Assembly (NCBI GenBank): GCA_013349435.1
Contig: DUZQ01000011.1
Location: 1-51,131, forward strand
DNA from: Planctomycetota bacterium
GTDB taxonomy: Bacteria; Planctomycetota; Phycisphaerae; Sedimentisphaerales; Anaerohalosphaeraceae
Length of the DNA: 51,131 nucleotides
Reading direction: 5' to 3'
Positions 23,770 through 33,300 of this stretch are shown here, one piece after another (the stretch's first letter is position 1; each line of letters starts with the position of its first letter). The notes under the pieces were generated by a model that saw only the letters and a list, made by a program, of their open reading frames with translations, was not told the origin of the DNA and made no database searches. The position numbers and the translations under genes were made by a program.

Positions 23770-24205
23770 GGGTTCTCGACACTTGATGCTTGATGCTTCC
23801 TCCTGTCATGCCGGCCCTGCCTGCCCTGAGCGTAGCCTTCAGCCCTGAGCGCAGCCGAAGGGTAAACCGAAGGAACCCGGCATCCGGTTTCGGTCTATCT
23901 GTCATTGGCGCAAAGCTTGCCCCTGCGAAGGATTCTTGACGCTACCCAGGCAGGGGCAGGGAGTGCCGAATCCGGTTTCGGTTTATCCGTTATTCCAAAC
24001 TTGTTTTGGAATCCAGTTTCGGTCTCTCTGTCATTCCAAACTTGATTTGGAATCCAGTTTAAATCATTTGTATTTTGTATTTCGATACTCTTTTCACTCT
24101 CGTCCCTGAAGGAACTTTCGGATTTCGGCTTTCGTGCTTAAAATTTTATCAATGTAGTGCGGGGTCATTCTGAACGAAGTGAAGAATCTCAAAACCAATG
24201 CTTGT
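23770..24205. repeat. cluster of short palindromic intergenic repeats
   Basis: The roughly 700-bp gap before the ImmA/IrrE gene holds repeated words such as TCATTCCAAACTTG, TTTGGAATCCAGTTTC, TGCCCTGAGCG and CATTCTGAACGAAGTGAAG, plus the CGGATTTCGGCTTTCGTGC motif related to the rnpB insertion. The CCAAACTTG/TTTGGAATCC words also occur at 9035-9499, and CCGG-type words recur at 27880-28080. Apart from these, no gene is visible from 23566 to 24282. Confidence 0.65.
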
Positions 24206-24282
24206 CCCTGCGAAGGCGGGTATAAAATATCAAATCGTCCCGCCCTGCGCCCTCTGACCCTTTTAATCTTTTTTGTATTGGT

Positions 24283-25011
24283 TCATTCTGTTGCGAACAT
24301 TTCAGATATATGTTTTACGTTAATGTCCCTGTGGTCAATTAATATTCCCAAATCCTTAAGTCTGCATTCTACATTTGTAGCATTCACATTATAGACTAGT
24401 CCAAGGTGATTTGTAATCTCCTGATAATCACGTTTGCTATAAGGCTGTTCCTCAAGAAAGATAGTGCCTTTATCTCTTGTAATGCCCATTTTCTTTTGTT
24501 TAGCAATAACGGCAACAAACATGCTTAAACGGGGCATCAGAATTGCGGATGAGAAACGATTCGCCTGCCATTCCAGCCAATCCCGTGGAGTTTTAAAATT
24601 CTTTTTGCCTGTAACCAGATCTATTTCTGTATCAACAATCTCCTGCTGTTCATAACCTGTGCCTTTTAGGTCTACTGATCTGTGAAGCACCACATGTCCA
24701 AACTCATGACCAAGGACGAAATTGAATCGAGCATCATTCGCCAAAGACTTGTCAACATAGATTCCAAGAGGATTGAGTTTAGTTTTTCCTAAAATTATAC
24801 TTCCGTATTTGGTTCTACCTAAAGCACTGGAATAATCTCTAAACAGGTCGAATTTCTTGTGTAGCTCTTCAATAAAGTTGAGCATTGGTGTTCGTTGAGG
24901 TTGCTCTAAAATTGTGCGATCGAAATATGATATTACCTCTTCAGCTTTTAACTCAATAGCATCAGTTGATAATATTGGAACGCCATTCTCATCAAAAGAA
25001 AACGATGACAT
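24283..25011 (-). CDS. ImmA/IrrE-family metallopeptidase
   Basis: The zinc site HEFGHVVLH (about 102-110) sits in FVLGHEFGHVVLHRSVDLKG. The downstream EWQANRFSSAILMP block supplies the third ligand region of the ImmA/IrrE (DUF955) family. The C-terminal part is helical (KRDYQEITNHLGLVYNVN). Such proteases cleave phage-type repressors or stress regulators. Here no Xre-type repressor gene is adjacent, unlike the usual ImmR/ImmA pair. I start at the ATG at 25011, because the 13 extra residues upstream (MYFFVYIIWELRD) are atypical. The gene is A+T-rich and opens a run of A+T-rich minus-strand genes. Confidence 0.8.
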   Translation of the reverse strand: MSSFSFDENGVPILSTDAIELKAEEVISYFDRTILEQPQRTPMLNFIEELHKKFDLFRDYSSALGRTKYGSIILGKTKLNPLGIYVDKSLANDARFNFVLGHEFGHVVLHRSVDLKGTGYEQQEIVDTEIDLVTGKKNFKTPRDWLEWQANRFSSAILMPRLSMFVAVIAKQKKMGITRDKGTIFLEEQPYSKRDYQEITNHLGLVYNVNATNVECRLKDLGILIDHRDINVKHISEMFATE

Positions 25012-25141
25012 ATCTCTTAGTTCCCAAATTATATAAACGAAGAAATACAAACAGTAAACTATTTACCATTTATTTTAGACCATTATAAACATCTTCCTCG
25101 CCCATAGTTTTCTACCTCCCGTGCCCTAAAAAAATTCTATT

Positions 25142-25816
25142 TTACTTAAAGGTTACAACTCCAGAATCATCAAATAATGGATCGCCGTAGATTATAACTT
25201 CAAGAGAAACATTGCTCTTTTTCTTACTCTTAGAAATAACAAATTGATCAATATTGATAAAAAGAGGGGCAATAATATTATAGAATTTTTCTGCAAACAA
25301 CGTGTCATCTGAATGAAATTTAAACACAAAGGCATGAGAAACTTCATCGAAAGTAACCCTTCCTCCAAAATCAACATTCCATTCAGCCTCTTGTAAGTAT
25401 TTTTTCAAGTCAGAACCTATGTTGGCGCGTAAAGAATTACCCTTTTCATAACGAATTCTTATGCTTGGTGAGATTGTAGAATATTCTTGGCGCAATGCCT
25501 TTAAGCCAGCAATAAGTTTTTTCTGTCGGTCTTCTTTAAGAGGTTTGTAAATTTCTTTTTGTAGCTCCTTAAGTTTCTCCTCTTGAGACAATATCTCTTG
25601 AGATTGCCTAGAGATGGTATCTTCCAGTATAGATATTTTTTCTTGAGACTGTTCTTTTTCTGATGAAAATTCTTTATCAAGTTTCTTTAGCGCATTTTTC
25701 TCACTTTGAGAAATCTTTTTTCCAAAATATACTGTTCCGCCTGTTCCAATGGCAGTTGCTATAGCCCCAACAATTAGAATCATAAGGGATATATTATGAC
25801 AAGTCTCTAATGTCAT
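25142..25816 (-). CDS. membrane-anchored coiled-coil protein of unknown function
   Basis: One N-terminal membrane helix (LMILIVGAIATAIGTGGTVYF, about residues 11-31) is followed by a Lys/Glu/Gln-rich coiled coil (about 35-105). A C-terminal globular domain of roughly 110 residues (RIRYEKGNSLRANIG, AFVFKFHSDDTLFAEKFYN, SLEVIIYGDPLFDDSGVV) follows. I do not recognise the family. It lies 21 bp after the four-helix membrane protein gene in the same direction. It probably belongs to the same transcription unit as the three genes upstream of it. Confidence 0.65.
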   Translation of the reverse strand: MTLETCHNISLMILIVGAIATAIGTGGTVYFGKKISQSEKNALKKLDKEFSSEKEQSQEKISILEDTISRQSQEILSQEEKLKELQKEIYKPLKEDRQKKLIAGLKALRQEYSTISPSIRIRYEKGNSLRANIGSDLKKYLQEAEWNVDFGGRVTFDEVSHAFVFKFHSDDTLFAEKFYNIIAPLFINIDQFVISKSKKKSNVSLEVIIYGDPLFDDSGVVTFK

Positions 25817-25837
25817 TCCTTAACTTCTCGAAAGAGT

Positions 25838-26641
25838 TTATTCTTGATTAGCTTGATTAGCTTGATTTTCTTGACTCGATACACGTACTTGAAGTTGATA
25901 AGCCGGTTTATTACCGGCGTCTAAAAATGTACCAGCTTCTACCCTCACAATCTCATCGCTATGGTTTTTCCAACTCCATCCTAGAATAATTGTGACGAGC
26001 AACATAAATAATAGCAATATCAAAATAGGTAGTCCTCCTTCTACAAAGAGTGTAGAAACCATGATTGCCATAACAATTAGAAATAAGATTAAATTTGCTA
26101 TTATTAACGAAAAGTTTAGTGACAACAAATCGTTCCTATTCCTAATCCAATTCTGCAAAAATTCCTGTTTTTTCATATTGGTGAGCCTTCTTCCTATTAA
26201 AGGTTGTTCATTTTCATTTGCATTCCGAACCTTTCCATCTGTATTGGATTCACTTGTTTCAAAAAGACATCCTTCGGCTTCACACATGTTCTCATGTTCA
26301 GGGATACTCTCTTCTTTAAAAATTCCGGCCTCCCTCATTGCCCTGCCCGTTATCCCTAATCGAGGCTTTGTCATGTTAAGGTATACCAGATTTTGACAGA
26401 TATAGATTAAATAACCAATCGGGAGAAAAGAAACTAATACAATACCCACAACAAATTGGGCACCATATTCGTGCAAAATTGCTGAGGATTCACTAGGATA
26501 AATTACGGCTAACCAAGCCAATAACAATATCTCAAAATATGCACCGGGAATCCCATATCTTTGAAACCAAGTCATTTTCCCTTCCCTTTCAAAATCCTTT
26601 ACTTGTCCCGCACTTAAAAGTTTAGTACGAGTTTCAACCAC
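25838..26641 (-). CDS. four-helix membrane protein of unknown function
   Basis: Two pairs of hydrophobic helices lie at about 32-48 (FEILLLAWLAVIYP), 63-85 (FVVGIVLVSFLPIGYLIYIC), 180-203 (LIIANLILFLIVMAIMVSTL) and 206-226 (GGLPILILLLFMLLVTIILGW). A charged 90-residue loop separates the pairs. The tail ends in the short repeat NQANQANQE, encoded by repeated AGCTTGATT words. The family is not recognised. It starts 13 bp after the lipoprotein gene and is followed after 21 bp by the coiled-coil gene, so an operon is likely. Confidence 0.65.
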   Translation of the reverse strand: MVETRTKLLSAGQVKDFEREGKMTWFQRYGIPGAYFEILLLAWLAVIYPSESSAILHEYGAQFVVGIVLVSFLPIGYLIYICQNLVYLNMTKPRLGITGRAMREAGIFKEESIPEHENMCEAEGCLFETSESNTDGKVRNANENEQPLIGRRLTNMKKQEFLQNWIRNRNDLLSLNFSLIIANLILFLIVMAIMVSTLFVEGGLPILILLLFMLLVTIILGWSWKNHSDEIVRVEAGTFLDAGNKPAYQLQVRVSSQENQANQANQE

Positions 26642-26654
26642 GAAATTTACGCTA

Positions 26655-27188
26655 TTAAAGTTGTTCTTTTTCTATGAAAATCCCTTTGTCAACCTTGGCG
26701 AAGAAGTCCTGATAAAATGTTGGGTCATCGATTTGTCCAACATATTCCACACCGCCTCGGTTGTTCATAAATTTTATCCTGAAATTAGCCCTCACTTTTA
26801 CTGTCTCGCCATGTTGAGAAACGTTTGTAGTGCAATCAATAATAGAATTCTTCTTGTAAGTTGCCATGCCTCCCCACCAAAAAGTGTCCCATGCCTTTTC
26901 CAATGCATCTTCTGCATTGGCTTCTTTCGAGGCATTGAAAAAGCCTAAGTCAATGTTGACCTGTTCGATTATGTAATCATCATCCTGCAAAACATCGAGC
27001 ATGGCCTTTACAACCATTGTGGCGTCATTCGTTTCGTAGGTTCTGGTTTGCATCTCGCGAATCTCAAGTTGGGTTTTTTGCTTTTGTTTACCTCCCAATA
27101 CCATCCCCGGCACTTCTGCAACACCGCAGCCGGATTGTGTAATTAAATAAAATGAGAATAGTACTATGCTTAAAAGATTTTTTCTCAT
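26655..27188 (-). CDS. lipoprotein of unknown function
   Basis: The signal peptide MRKNLLSIVLFSFYLITQSGC ends in a lipobox (TQSGC), so the mature protein should be acylated. The rest (about 155 residues) is soluble: YETNDATMVVKAMLDVLQDDDYIIEQVNIDLGFFNASKE and a beta-rich half with VRANFRIKFMNN. The arrangement of a strand-helix pair followed by a tail resembles small outer-membrane lipoproteins, but I cannot name a family. It begins 9 bp after the BamE-like gene. Confidence 0.65.
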   Translation of the reverse strand: MRKNLLSIVLFSFYLITQSGCGVAEVPGMVLGGKQKQKTQLEIREMQTRTYETNDATMVVKAMLDVLQDDDYIIEQVNIDLGFFNASKEANAEDALEKAWDTFWWGGMATYKKNSIIDCTTNVSQHGETVKVRANFRIKFMNNRGGVEYVGQIDDPTFYQDFFAKVDKGIFIEKEQL

Positions 27189-27197
27189 CGGTATCCC

Positions 27198-27653
27198 CTA
27201 AAATTTGCTTGAGTGGTAAGACAGGGTTTTTACCAGGCTGTTTTCGTCAAACTTTATCACAACGGTTAGTGTCTTTTGTGTTTGGGCAACAGCACCTGCG
27301 GATTTCGAGTAACCGCCAACACCACCCAAAATAAGGCCGGATTTAGACGACAACTTTTGCCCGAAACCAGCGCCAATTCCAACACCACCTGAATCACCAG
27401 AATAAGAAACCTCGGTTGCAATCTTATCATACACCCACGACTCATTACCATCGCTGTCCTTGGTCACGATGTTTGGCGAGCCCAAAGCCTCGGCTACGTC
27501 TGCTTGAGACATGCCGACCCTGATTTCCTTTTGTGCCACACCGAGGGTCATTTCCCGCTCTGCTGAGGAATGTAAATCTTGTTGGTGTTCTGATGCGGTC
27601 ATACAGCCCAAATTTAGAAGAATGATTGATAATAGGATAAATATTTTCTTCAT
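27198..27653 (-). CDS. SmpA/BamE-like lipoprotein
   Basis: The signal peptide MKKIFILLSIILLNLGC ends in a lipobox (LNLGC). The mature part has IRVGMSQADVAEALGSPNIV and NESWVYDK, the G-M-x-x-x-x-V...LG-x-P...W-x-Y signature of SmpA/OmlA/BamE-type folds. A Gly/Ser-rich insert (GGVGIGAGFGQKLSSKSGL) and a final strand follow. BamE proper assists outer-membrane beta-barrel assembly, but many unrelated lipoproteins share the fold, so that role is not claimed. I start at 27653 because GGGAAG lies just upstream and the signal peptide begins there. The frame itself opens at 27767. Confidence 0.7.
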   Translation of the reverse strand: MKKIFILLSIILLNLGCMTASEHQQDLHSSAEREMTLGVAQKEIRVGMSQADVAEALGSPNIVTKDSDGNESWVYDKIATEVSYSGDSGGVGIGAGFGQKLSSKSGLILGGVGGYSKSAGAVAQTQKTLTVVIKFDENSLVKTLSYHSSKF

Positions 27654-27879
27654 CTTCTTCCCTTTCATAAATGATTCTCTATTTCTTGTGTTTGCTTCAC
27701 CTTTTCTAAAATCGAGTTTTATCGGTTCCGTGCCGGCAATAATACCCCGAATATTTTGAACAGTCAATAGAAATCAGTGAAAATCCGCACAATCCGCGGT
27801 TAATTTTGAATTTTACTCTGTGGCTTTGCACTTTTATTTCTTTTTACCCCTCTTCTTGCTATGAAACCCGAACGGCCTT

Positions 27880-28080
27880 TGCAATTCGTATCTCGTCGCT
27901 CGTATTTCGTACCGAGTTAGTGGAGCCGCTTGGCGGGCTATTTTTATTCAGGATTCCGGGTCCCTCCTTCGCACAAGGCTACGGAGGGCGAGCAAGCCCG
28001 GAATGACAGTCTGGATGCCGGATCAAGAAATTTCGGTGCGATTCATCGCACCCTACAGATTCGGCATGACCCGGCTCGGC
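27880..28080. repeat. short palindromic repeat cluster
   Basis: The gap from 27654 to 28242 holds degenerate copies of TATTTCGT-type words, CCGGGTCCC/GCCCGGAATGACAG and TGCGATTCATCGCACC. These repeats also occur in the other intergenic repeat nests. No gene is visible in this stretch. Confidence 0.5.
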
Positions 28081-28242
28081 CGGTTTGAGTTATTTAATAT
28101 GAATCAACTCTGCGTTCTCAGAGCCGCCGGCGGTGAAATATCCGAGTTAGTCTTTTTGTGGATGCGGAACAACAAAACTTGCGTTGCCGGCGGAGGGGCT
28201 GTATGCTGTTTGTGAGCAAGGTCAAGGGAAAAGGACTAAAGC

Positions 28243-28485
28243 ATGAGAATCGTCGCGGTTATTTTGAATATTATTTGTTTGCTCTATGTGGGTGGAAAGC
28301 TTGTCGCCGATATAAGCGACTACTACTTCGACACCGCCGGGTTCTATCTGCTTTTGTGCCTGTGCTTTATCATAAATCTTATCGCCCTGCGGCGTTCGGG
28401 GGCTGGCGGAGGTTTCTCCCGGCAACCGAAGGAACAAGCCGCTCACCGAAAGTCCGAATCGAGCCAGGAGGACCGGCAATCCTGA
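28243..28485 (+). CDS. small two-helix membrane protein (80 aa)
   Basis: Two hydrophobic stretches, IVAVILNIICLLYVGGKLVA and TAGFYLLLCLCFIINLIALRR, are separated by a short acidic turn and followed by a charged 30-residue tail. AAGGA lies 8 nt before the ATG. No family is recognised. It directly precedes the FlgI-like gene on the same strand, with a 99-bp gap that contains TTGACT and TATAAG at a short (15-bp) spacing. Confidence 0.55.
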   Translation: MRIVAVILNIICLLYVGGKLVADISDYYFDTAGFYLLLCLCFIINLIALRRSGAGGGFSRQPKEQAAHRKSESSQEDRQS

Positions 28486-28584
28486 CTAAGCGAGGAAGCT
28501 CTTGACTATTGAGGCTTTGCGGTATAAGCTTACAAACCAACCGGGATTTTTCCGGTCGTCGTTTTTTTCGCTATTGGGCTTTTT

Positions 28585-30234
28585 ATGACGGCTTTTAGCA
28601 ACATAAACAGGTTTTTTTGTGTACCGGTTTTGTCGGGCCTTTTGTTGATATCCGGTTGCGGGCAGGCCCGGAGGCAGCAAGTGCCTGCTCAGGTTCAGCC
28701 TACAGGAACGATTGGTTCGCTGGCCGAGCTTTATGAGTTCGGCGCGATACCGGTGAAAGGGTGGGGTATTGTTGCGGGACTGGCGGGCACCGGTTCGAGT
28801 GAATGTCCGCCGGCCTTGCGAGAGGTGCTGGTGAAGTATATTCAGCAGGCGGTGTCGGGTGACAGGAATCTGGACGCCGACAAATTCATCAACAGCCCGG
28901 ACACGGCGGTCGTGGAGATCAGGGGAGTTATACCGCCTGTGGCATCGCAGGGAGACCGGTTTGACGTGGAGGTTATTGCTTTTACGGGTACCCAGACTAC
29001 GTCTCTTGAAGGTGGCAGGTTGTACCCGGCCCATCTGAAGGCGGTCTCTCGTCTTCAGCGTTTCGACCAGTATTCAAGGACGCTGGCAACAGCCCGGGGG
29101 GCGGTTTTCATCGACAAGCTGGATTCCGGAGCGGCAGCCAAGAAAAGGGGATACGTTCTTGGTGGAGGTTTGGTAGCCGAAGATGTGCAAATTTCGCTTA
29201 TACTTCGTGAACCGGATTATCTGGTTGCCAGCGCTATCAGAAACCGACTGAATGGTCGATTCGGCCCGGGTACGGCGAGGGCGGTTTCTCCAGGTGATAT
29301 TCGTCTTGCGGTTCCCGGTAAATTCAAAGACGACAAAGACAGATTTCTGGCAATGGTAACAGCTCTGTCCGTGGGCGAAGATGAGCATTTACAGCAGAGC
29401 AGGATAGAGATGCTTGCCGGGAAGCTGTCGCGAGGTGAGGATGTCGCGGACAGCCAGGTCGGTCTTGCAACCATAGGCAAAGCCGCGATCAAAGAGCTTT
29501 TACCGATTTTAGAGGCGTCCGATGAAAAGGTTCGTTTTAACGCGGCGGTATGTATGCTCAGAATAGATGATGACAGGGCTTTGCCGGTGCTTCGTGAAAT
29601 AATCTCGGACGCAGGTTCGGCCTACCGGATAGGAGCGATACAGGCAGTCGGCACAAGTGCCAGACGCAACGATGCGATAGCTATACTGAGCAGTGTCCTT
29701 GCAGACGACAATTTCGAGGCGCGCTTCGCGGCGTACGAACAGTTGCGTAATCTTGGGGATATTTCGGTTTCTCAAACACCGGTGGCGGGGGATTTTCTTG
29801 TAGATAAAGTGGTTTGCGGCGGCGAAAAGGTGATATATGTTTCTCGCAGCGGACAGGGCAGGATAGTTCTTTTCGGGTCACCGATTTACTGCAAAGACAA
29901 TATTTTCATAGAATCGGCGGATAACAATATAGTTGTCAACTCCGGTAGCGGCGACAAGTTCGTCTCGGTGATGAGAAGACACCCAAAAAGCCCGAGACTT
30001 TTCGGTCCGTTGAGGTCGAGCTTCAAATTGTCCGATATAATATTTACACTCGGCCAGTTACTTCCGGGTGAGGATAAAGTTCTTATTCGGCCCGGTTTGG
30101 GTGTTGCGTACTCGGATATTTTAGCCCTTTTGAAACAGATGGCCGAAAACGGGGCGGTAGATGCCGAATTCAGGGCGGGTCCGATGCCGGAGTTGCGGAC
30201 AATTGTGGAGAAAACAATCACGAATGACCGATAA
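28585..30234 (+). CDS. FlgI-like (flagellar P-ring) lipoprotein with HEAT-like repeats
   Basis: A lipoprotein signal (GLLLISGCGQ, C25) is followed by IPVKGWGIVAGLAGTGSSECPP and NSPDTAVVEIRGVIPPVASQGDRFDVEV. These match the start of the P-ring protein FlgI, whose consensus there is a G-y-G-L-V-x-G-L-x-G-T-G motif. About residues 285-395 form HEAT-like helical repeats (IGKAAIKELLPILEASDEKVRFNAAVC, RIGAIQAVGTSARRNDAIAIL). The end is a separate 120-residue beta-rich domain. Real FlgI lacks the HEAT part and is not a lipoprotein. No flagellar genes are close by, so this is probably a planctomycete-specific envelope protein. It precedes smc. Confidence 0.7.
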   Translation: MTAFSNINRFFCVPVLSGLLLISGCGQARRQQVPAQVQPTGTIGSLAELYEFGAIPVKGWGIVAGLAGTGSSECPPALREVLVKYIQQAVSGDRNLDADKFINSPDTAVVEIRGVIPPVASQGDRFDVEVIAFTGTQTTSLEGGRLYPAHLKAVSRLQRFDQYSRTLATARGAVFIDKLDSGAAAKKRGYVLGGGLVAEDVQISLILREPDYLVASAIRNRLNGRFGPGTARAVSPGDIRLAVPGKFKDDKDRFLAMVTALSVGEDEHLQQSRIEMLAGKLSRGEDVADSQVGLATIGKAAIKELLPILEASDEKVRFNAAVCMLRIDDDRALPVLREIISDAGSAYRIGAIQAVGTSARRNDAIAILSSVLADDNFEARFAAYEQLRNLGDISVSQTPVAGDFLVDKVVCGGEKVIYVSRSGQGRIVLFGSPIYCKDNIFIESADNNIVVNSGSGDKFVSVMRRHPKSPRLFGPLRSSFKLSDIIFTLGQLLPGEDKVLIRPGLGVAYSDILALLKQMAENGAVDAEFRAGPMPELRTIVEKTITNDR

Positions 30235-30334
30235 TAATAAGAATACGGTATAATTCTCAGTGCGCGTTTTTGCGTTATTGGAGGATATAAGTGATTGACA
30301 GGGACGTTTTTGCATCAGGGCCGAGAGGTTGCCA

Positions 30335-33300
30335 ATGCGGCTTGAAAAGATAGTTCTTAACGGCTTTAAGAGCTTTGCTGATAAGACAGAGTTCAATTTT
30401 AATCGTGGAATAACCGCGATTGTCGGGCCTAACGGTTGCGGCAAAAGTAATGTGGTTGACGCGGTAAAATGGGTTCTTGGTGACCAGAGTCCCAGGAGTC
30501 TTCGCAGCGGCCAGATGTCGGATGTGATATTCGGGGGTTCAAGCAGCCGCAAACCCAGCGGCATGGCTCAGGTAAGCCTTCACTTCCTGGATGCAGCCGG
30601 TCTGGGCATTGAGCAGGAAGAAGTTGAGATTTCGCGTCGTCTTTATCGCAGCGGTCAAAGCGAGTACCTTATAAACAACAAGCCCTGTCGTCTCAGAGAC
30701 ATCCGGGAATTGTTCATGGATACGGGTGTCGGCGTAAGCGCATATTCGATAATTGAGCAGGGCCAGATAGGTCGTTTACTGCAGGCCTCGAATGTTGACC
30801 GGAGGGTTATTTTTGAGGAAGCGGCGGGCATCAGCAAATACAAGACCCACAAAAAGGAGGCCCTTCGCAAGCTCGAGCGTACAGAGCAAAATATGCTGCG
30901 TGTGGCGGACATTTTGACGGAGGTTCAGAAACAGCTCAGAAGTATAAAGTATCAGGCGGGTAAGGCGAGAAACTACCTTCAGTACACCGAAAAGCTTAAG
31001 GAGCTGCAGGTGAACTACTCGCTGTCGCAGTACCACAAAATTGTTACGGAAAGCAACGCGAAGAAAAAGGCGCTGTCTGAACTGGAGGAAAGATTCAGTT
31101 CAGTCGCCGCTCAGATAGCGCGAAACGATGCGGATTTAAGCCGGGTCGGAAAAAGCATTATTGAGAGCGAAGGCGAGATAAACCGTTTGGACAACCGTCT
31201 TGTCACAACCAGAAGCAATATCGAGCAGCAACTCGAGCACATCCGTTTTCTTAAGAAACGGAGCGAGGAACTGCGTCAGAGAAAATCAACCGCCGCAGAG
31301 CAAATCCGCAACCAGACCGCTCAGAGGAGCCGGCTTAACGAAGAGTTGACCGGATGTAAGGAGCGGCTGGAAGAAAATCAGGAGGTGTTCACACAGAAGA
31401 AACGGCGTATTTCTGAGCTTGAGGAAGCTATCAATGATACCGTCGGCCGGTGTGTGAGCATTGAGGCCGACCTGGAGGACGAAAAGTCCGGCATAATCGA
31501 TATTGTCAGGAGGACCGCTCAGCTTCACAATGAGATTCAGAGCATAAACGTTTACCGCAGCACTTTGAACGGGCAGAAAGACCGGCTAAGCGGGCGGGCG
31601 AACGAGACGCAGCTACAGTTGACAGAGTTATTGACCCAAAAAGCTCAACTTGAGGCAAGATTTGATGATATCTGTAATGTTATGGCCGAACTTCAGGAAA
31701 GCCTCGGCTCCAAACGCAGCGAGATGAAGGATATTAACAGCGGCCGGGAAGAAATCAGCAGGCAGTTGGCGGATGCTAAACAGACTCATAGCGGCCTGTC
31801 GAGCGAGTTTAATCTGTTAAGCTCGATGGAGGCCGAGCGCCAGGGACTGAGCAAATCGGTCAAGCAGATATTACAGGCCAAGTTAAACGGATGTTCCGGG
31901 AAACACGATTACATAGAGGGTATAGTTGCAGATGTAATCAGCGCCGAGGCCGGGTATGCAACGGCGATTGAAGCGGCGCTCGAGGGTAAGGCCGATGCTT
32001 TGGTGATTAACAACACAGCGGAATTTCTGGCCGACGACCGGATACGCGAAGAATTAGACAGCAGGGTAACCCTGATATTTACCGACAGAATTGAGCCGTT
32101 TGCAGACACCGAGGATTTTTCTGCAAATCCTTCGGTAATAGGCAGAGCGGTCGAGTTTGTTCGTTACCAGGGCAATAGTGCACGGTTGGCGTGGCAGTTG
32201 CTGGGTCATACGATTATAGTGGATTCGATGGACTCTGCGATTGAGCTTTCGCATCGCCTGGGGCCGAAGTACAGTTTCGTTACGGTCGAGGGCGAAGTTC
32301 TTGAGGCCGGTCGTTTTATGCGTGTCGGGCCGGTCGGCAGGGCCGGGGGGCTTATTTCGCGCAAAAGCCGATTAAGTCAGCTCACCGGCGAACTGGCCGA
32401 GACAAAACAGCAAATAGTACGGCTCGAAGAGGAACTGGAGCGGAAAAGCCGACAGAATGAGCATCTGGCGAAGCTGTGTCAGAATTTGCGTACGTCTGTT
32501 TATGAAGCGAGCACCGAGAAGGTTGATATCGAGTCAAGACAGCGCCTTATCGAGCAGGATATCAAGCGTCTGAGTGAGGAGCAACCCGTCATAACCGGCG
32601 AAATCGAGATGTTGCAGCGTCAGTTAGGCGAGTCGGTTCAGACCGAATACGACACAAAGCAGAAACTTACCGAACTTGAGGCAATTAATACCGACCGGAC
32701 ACGGCATATTGAGGAACTCGAGAAGCATCTGTCGGACAACAAGGCCGTAGTTGAAACGAAAACCTCGCAGCTTACGGACCTGAAAATTTATCTGGGTCAG
32801 ATAGGTGAGCAGCAAAACTCTATAAAACAGCAGATGACAAGTTTACAGAGCCAGTTGGAGCGTGGACGGGGGGTTCTGGAGTCTGCGAAAGCCGAATTAA
32901 GCGAATGCGCCGGTCAAATCGGTAAGAACGATGAGGATATTTTGAGCAGCGAGTCGAAGATTTCCGAGCTTTTCATGGAAAAAGAAAAAGCTCAGCGGAT
33001 GAGTACGCAAATGCACGAGAAAGTAAGCGATCTGCTTGCCGAGCAAAAGAAGACAGAGGAGCTTCTCAGGGAAAAGCGGTCGGCCCAGAGCGGGATAGAA
33101 CAGCAGATGCACGATGTTGAACTGGAGCTGACTCAATTAGCGGTAAAGAATGAAGACCTGACCGAGCGGGTTGCCGAAGAACTGCAAATCGATTTGATGC
33201 AGGCTTATGAAGGCTTTGCGGCCGAGGAAGTGGACTGGGACCGGATTCGCACCGAGATTGCCGAGCTTCGGGGCAAAATCGAACGTTTGGGTAATGTAAA

